Assembly: GCA_934045075.1 (NCBI GenBank)
Contig: OW203721.1
Span: 22,072,672 to 22,136,671 of the forward strand
Length of the DNA: 64,000 nt
Reading direction: 5' to 3'
From: Yponomeuta sedellus
Taxonomy: Eukaryota; Arthropoda; Insecta; Lepidoptera; Yponomeutidae
A program made the translations under genes and the position numbers. How positions within the stretch are numbered: position 1 is the first letter of the stretch; each line of letters begins with the position of its first letter. Of this stretch, positions 59,651-64,000 are shown piece by piece. The notes below the pieces were generated by a model. It was not told where the DNA came from and did no database searches. It worked only from the letters and a program-made list of their open reading frames with translations.

Positions 59651-60945
59651 TTTTAATATATAACCATTTTAGGTGTTTTTACCATTTAGTATTTAAGCTT
59701 TGGACAACAGTACTTTTGACTGATTTTAGCAGTCAAAATTATACTTCGTTTTTTTTTGGCATTAGAAATTTCGTAAACAAAGAAGCGCCCCTACTGCTTA
59801 TTATTACGTAGATCTAACATCTGAAACGTAGATAGAAAGCTGTATTTACTTGGCTCAACGGTGAACTAAGTAGGTATGTATATTTAAAAAAGATATATAA
59901 ATTAGGCAGAGGATTTTTAGGTTGACTAGCCCTGCGTCTTTTTTTGTATTACGAAATTTCTAATGCTAAAAAGAAGATGTATAGTTTTGACCGTTTAAGA
60001 GTTTTGACTGTGACATATATAAGTCAGACCATGAGCAGGCGAATGCAGTGTATGACGCTCAACGTCTCGCTGGACGATCTGAGGCTGATGGCTGGCCGTG
60101 GCTGGATGAGGATGGCCGAGGTCAGAGGGAAGTGGCGTGCTTTGGGGGACGCCTACCTATGTACAGCAGTGGAAAGTAATCCATAGTCCTAGTTGTAAAA
60201 ACATTACCCTTTATTAACAAATTTTTTTGCATGATTTAGTGACAACTGAAAATTTACAAAAAAAAATATTTGAAAACGTAGGATTTTCGCCAGTTGTCAT
60301 GGTTTCTTATTTCATGATTATTTTTTAAGTAAAAAAAACATGAAAAATTCTGACGTGCTGACGGATGAACCGATTGCATTTTAATATCTTAATCAAAAGG
60401 GAATTACTTTATGTATACATTAAGATTTATATCTTAACCGAAAGGAAACTACTTAATGTATACATTAATCATTGGAGTCGGGCCATCCGTCAACACGTCA
60501 GAATTTTTCAATGTTTTTTTTCTTTCGTAGAAGTGGCGCCCCCACTGTTCCTAAGGGGGGGAACTTGTGCTGATGCGGGTCAAATCGCTTATTTTTTGTT
60601 CCTACTATCACTGTGCAAAACGGCTTGCTTTCATCCTAAAATGCAACTTTTTTCATAAGTGATAGCACTATACAGTCTGATTGGTCGAGATAATATCGGT
60701 TGCAAAGTAACTCTTAACTGAGTAGAGTAGGTACATTAATTACAGAAATTGCTTTTAGCAATAAGGCCGCCAATTGTACTATGTATATTTGCAATTGTTT
60801 TGTATTTGTTGTTTTTCCAGTGTACAATAAAGAATATTCTTATCTTATCTTATCTTACATTGGTAGCAGTACATTGTGTAGCAGTTGATGAGCTCTTGGC
60901 TGTAGGTACCTATTTTATAATAAAATTTTCTTGGTTTCTCCATAG
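59651..60945. other. Presumed Kunitz gene upstream region or intron
   Basis: 60025-60185 is an RTE LINE remnant (coding RGWMRMAEVRGKWRALGDAY). 60400-60470 has a duplicated TTATGTATACATTAA motif. 60757-60850 is a LINE tail (ATAAGGCCGCCAATTGTACT) with a (TTATC)n end. No signal-peptide exon was found. Confidence 0.45.
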
Positions 60946-61039
60946 GTCCCGTCCCCAAGCGAGTGTACAGAAACATGAGTATTAGTGTGATTTGCACCTT
61001 GCAACCCGAATTCGGCGAGTGTCAACAGTATCAACCATC
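60946..61039 (+). CDS. Kunitz exon, first half of the domain
   Basis: Acceptor TTTCTCCATAG ends at 60945, donor GTGAGT at 61040. Two bases finish a Gly-type codon, then PVPKRVYRNMSISV and CTLQPEFGECQQYQP, leaving TC of a Ser codon. The intron position within the domain, just before WYFD, and the phase fit the next exon exactly. Confidence 0.82.
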
Positions 61040-63218
61040 GTGAGTTTTGAATGGGGCATTTTAGGGTCGGCGCTCAAGCACATTTAATAAGTGAATTAAT
61101 TAAGGTCATTTAATTTTTTTTTAAACCACATAGGTAATTAGAATTTTTCTCTTAATTTTGTTAAAATAACATGTGACACACACGTGTTATTTTACCAAAA
61201 TTAAGAGTAATTTATATAAACATTTAATTTCTCTTTTGTTTCATGCACGACATATTTAAATAATATTAATATAAGGGGTTTAAAGTATTTTTTAGAGAAA
61301 ACATCACGGTCTCAAAAGGATTGTGGTTTGGACACGTGTGCTTTAGTCCGCTGACCCTAGATTTTAAATGTATAAAAGTACGGTACCTACCTACTTTAAT
61401 AAAAAAAAGTAAAGGATGAAACACGCCAACGCAATGCGGCGGTGGTGGTCGAAACAAACGTATAAATATTACTTCATTTAATTTTAGTGAAATTATGTGT
61501 GGGCTCTGCCTTTCTAGTTGGCTGCCAATTGTTATCTCTATCGAGTTTTTTTCAAGTAGGTATTTTAGAAAGTGCTTTATAATTTAAAGAAAAACTAGCG
61601 TATTCGATCTACTTAATGTTAACACGTTTATACTAACACCCAAAATTCACAGTAAGTAGGTACTTTCTTCTGACAGTAAGACCAACCATCCGGACTTGGC
61701 CCCCGTGGTGGAGTATGGCCTATACCTTCCTAAGGGAAGAGACCCGTGCCCTCCGGTGGGGACATAATGGGTTGATGATGATGGGGAGAGCTATGCTCGG
61801 AGTTTCTCTGAAGGATAGAATTCGTAACGAATGCATCCGACAGAGAACCAAAGTTATCGACATAGCTCAGAGCATTAGCGAGCTGAAGTGGCAGTGGGCT
61901 GGCCATATCTCGCGAAGAACCGACGTGTTCTAGAGTGGAGACCGCGACTCGGCAAACGTAGTGTATCTGGATGTAGATCTGCGAAGAACTGCTGGCAGAT
62001 GCTGGATGCGGCAAGATGAAGTCAGGGCGCTTTGGCGCTCATTTTAGGAGGGATATGCCCAGCAGTGTACTAATATAGCCTGAAGGAGAAGAAAAAGATG
62101 ATGACCCAAAATTCATGGTGTATTACGTTTACTAAATCCTGACCGATTTTAATCGTCTAATTGTAAAATCCTATACTAAGTGGTATCGCAAACGACTAGA
62201 TTCCAACTGTACTTTGTGCGCATAGTTGACTAATTTGGCAGTGTTAACATTGGAATGGTTCAGCATTTAGTAAACGTATAATACGAGCTTTATTCCATCC
62301 AAACAGTCGGTCCCTCAATGCTGAGGATCTTGGCCGTTATGAAGTGGATGGGTGGGTGTGGAGTCGACCATCTGGACCTGTGTGGACCGCCTTGTGAAGC
62401 TTACGTTTTGTTTCCTTGGTGATCTAGTCACTCCATTCAGCGGGTGGCTCAAGCTCTCTTCAAATAGGAGCATTATAGGCCTCGTATTATAAGTGTTAAA
62501 GACCGCCTTGGAATAATTTTATGATTTCGTATATTTTTTCTTTTATTGAGTTTTCTCTCTCATGTCACTCATTCTGTAATATTCTTGTCTATATTAATAT
62601 TTTTGATGGACTAACCCGTGCTAAGGACAATTTAAAAACCTATTTAGTGGCTACAAATTCCACCCATGCCGGGATTCGAACCCGCGACCTCTGGCTATCC
62701 GTGCCAGCCCTTAGAGGCTAAAAATTGTACGTAATACAGAAAATATTGTAAAGAGGTTCGAAATTTCACTGATGCCGGTGAGTCGCCCGCTCAGTTGGAA
62801 AGAGTCGCCCATTAGCTCAGTTCTTGCAACATTTTCCTATACTTCGTTTTACCCCTTTTCCATTAGTTTTCTTGTTTAACGCAGCCGATGCGCAGGACTT
62901 GCAGGGGGCGCTCCTCGACTGTGAGTCCTCCGACCTGTTTATTTCGGTATCAGTATTCTTTATTTATCAAAAAAAGGGTGGAGAAAATTTTGTCACTAAA
63001 ATATTGGAACACGGAAAGACAGTATCAATAAGCCTCTGATTTGTATCGTATGGTCCAGATGGTACTTCGACGTGACATCGCGGACCTGCAAAGGATTTTC
63101 GTACAGTGGATGCGGCGGGAACCCGAACCGTTTCGCCACGGCGAACGACTGCAACGGCTACTGTGGCGCCATCGTCTTCGCCGACAAGATTCCAATTATA
63201 TTGCCCAACGGTAGCTAA
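60946..63218 (+). CDS. Kunitz-type (BPTI-like) inhibitor, 3' exons (partial)
   Basis: Two exons, 60946-61039 and 63059-63218, join in frame to give one Kunitz domain with the exact family spacing C-x8-C-x15-C-x7-C-x12-C-x3-C. The cysteines lie in ICTLQPEFGEC, SRTCKGFSYSGC and NDCNGYC. The domain follows a short linker, PVPKRVYRNMSISV. It ends with a hydrophobic 18-residue tail (GAIVFADKIPIILPNGS). Kunitz proteins are secreted and usually block serine proteases. The P1 residue (after the second Cys) is Gln rather than Lys/Arg, so trypsin inhibition is doubtful. The 5' exon with the signal peptide was not found; exon 60946 enters in phase 1. The intron between is 2.0 kb and contains LINE and retroposon remnants. 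Confidence 0.85.
61690..61790 (+). repeat. 5S-SINE tail fragment
   Basis: CCGGACTTGGCCCCCGTGGT, GGAGTATGGCCTATACCTTC and GAAGAGACCCGTGCCCTCCG, ending GGGTTGATGATGATG. It lies in the Kunitz intron and is joined directly to an RTE remnant. Confidence 0.7.
61790..62105 (+). pseudogene. RTE-type LINE, C-terminal coding remnant and 3' end
   Basis: The frame RAMLGVSLKDRIRNECIRQR, then TKVIDIAQSISELKWQWAGH and ISRRTD, breaks near 61933. It resumes as W-RPRLGKRS and LRRTAGRCWMRQDEVRALWR, followed by GGCGCTCATTTTAGGAGGGA and ACTAATATAGCCTGAAGGAG. This is the classic end of insect RTE elements. Confidence 0.75.
62610..62830. repeat. Family 4 retroposon, inverted form
   Basis: The antisense part (GACTAACCCGTGCTAAGGAC to CTGGCTATCCGTGCCAGC) meets a sense part at 62709 (TTAGAGGCTAAAAATTGTAC to GCCCATTAGCTCAGTT). 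It lies directly upstream of the possible Kunitz cassette exon. Confidence 0.78.
62885..62920 (+). CDS. Possible 36-nt cassette exon of the Kunitz gene
   Basis: A strong acceptor (TTTTCTTGTTTAACGCAG, ending 62884) and donor GTGAGT (62921) bracket 36 nt. The phases match both neighbours. Inclusion would insert 12 residues (RCAGLAGGAPRL) between the second cysteine and WYFD and add an odd cysteine. No stop is created. Alternatively it is a chance pair of splice-like sites. Confidence 0.35.
63059..63218 (+). CDS. Kunitz last exon, second half of the domain
   Basis: Acceptor ATGGTCCAG ends at 63058. Encodes WYFDVTSRTCKGFSYSGCGG, then NPNRFATANDCNGYCG and the tail to TAA 63216-63218. WYFD, FSYSGCGGNPN and C-x3-C are Kunitz signatures. 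Confidence 0.9.
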
Positions 63219-63223
63219 ATAAA
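63218..63223 (+). promoter_or_regulatory. Poly(A) signal overlapping the Kunitz stop codon
   Basis: AGCTAAATAAAACG: AATAAA begins on the last base of TAA, giving a very short 3' UTR. A second AATAAA lies about 65 bp downstream. Confidence 0.6.
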
Positions 63224-64000
63224 ACGATTACGGTGAAGCTGTGTTTCTTGAACTTACTGACACATCGATTCGATATCAACCCTTGAAATAAAAGACTGTT
63301 ATAGAATGTAGATTTTATTTATTTATTATCATAACATACACCGTTATTACAGGCTAACCCAAATCGAACCAATGTTTATTCAGATAAAAATGTCATTACA
63401 AAATAAAATAGTTACTAAACATGTCACACTTAATAAAAAAAAAAATACATGCACAGAACAATATCCAATAAATTTTCGTCAAGAACACATTAAATAATAA
63501 TAATAGGTAATTTAAACACACAAAAAAACACTAAGTGAACAAACCACTCCGGAAAATATCTGAGCCAAAGGATCCCAAGACGCTGGCAGCATTGCCACGC
63601 TGCACCGCCAAAGAGACCCTCTGTCCTAGATACGCACCGGAGCGGCAGTCAAACCCACGGTCCCTCAAACGAACCTAACAGTGAAAACTTAGTCACTTAA
63701 AATAGTAAATTATAAAATGTCAATTCAATTATAAAAAAATACTGGTATACAATTAAGACAATTGTTCTATTAGAACAAAAAATATTTTATAACTAGATGA
63801 AAATCCGGCTTCGCTCGGGTGAAATGTGACTCATAATACACATCTAGGTACATACAAAACGTAGGTTGATATTTCTATAGTCATCGGTTCTCAGGGAATG
63901 TTAAAGGTAAGCGAGGCATAACTTCGTTCATTGTGTTTAAAAATATAGTAAATAAAAACTGCAAAAGTTTTTCATAAATAATTTTTACAAATAATAAAGT
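63219..64000. other. Downstream of the Kunitz gene, no gene seen
   Basis: AT-rich to the window end, with a GC-richer stretch 63545-63670 (AGGATCCCAAGACGCTGGCA; CCGGAGCGGCAGTCAAACCC) that could be an antisense exon or 3' UTR of an unseen gene. Evidence is insufficient. Confidence 0.35.

Overview
The window looks like nuclear DNA of a moth or butterfly (Lepidoptera). Short coding exons are separated by long, AT-rich, transposon-filled introns. GTAGGTA-type tracts are common, and most of the DNA is dispersed repeats: several tRNA-derived SINEs, a SINE with a 5S-rRNA-like head, RTE-type LINE tails and many MITEs. No species can be named from sequence alone. All four recognisable host genes lie on the + strand and were rebuilt by hand from open frames, splice consensus and matching intron phases.

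Layout. (1) 1240-7495: 3' part of a nucleobindin gene (EF-hand calcium-binding protein), whose 5' exons are off the window. Its first visible exon exists as two tandem versions, 55 bp apart, that can only be used one at a time. (2) 7496-18464: intergenic, with a decayed DD41D mariner (9499-10810), LINE debris and SINEs. (3) 18465-44924: a complete nine-exon imaginal disc growth factor (IDGF) gene, 434 codons, a secreted chitinase-like protein without the catalytic glutamate. Its introns hold an 8-bp-TSD DNA transposon (21430-22857), a PIF/Harbinger remnant, several hairpins and a partial tandem copy of the exon 4 boundary. (4) 46042-46806: an intronless, divergent mitochondrial ATP synthase subunit b gene, probably a retrogene. 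(5) 46807-60945: gene-poor, with an unknown repeat (52908 onward) interrupted by a 2586-bp transposon (53490-56075). The uninterrupted relative of that target site is also in the window, at 5221-5284. (6) 60946-63218: the last two exons of a secreted Kunitz-type inhibitor, with a possible 36-nt cassette exon between them.

The genes do not form a pathway: a calcium-binding secretory protein, a growth factor, a mitochondrial subunit and a protease-inhibitor-like protein. The most notable observations are the mutually exclusive nucleobindin exons, a tRNA-containing retroposon family that repeatedly carries its own end in inverted orientation, the 5S-headed SINE, and two nested transposons whose target duplications can be read directly.
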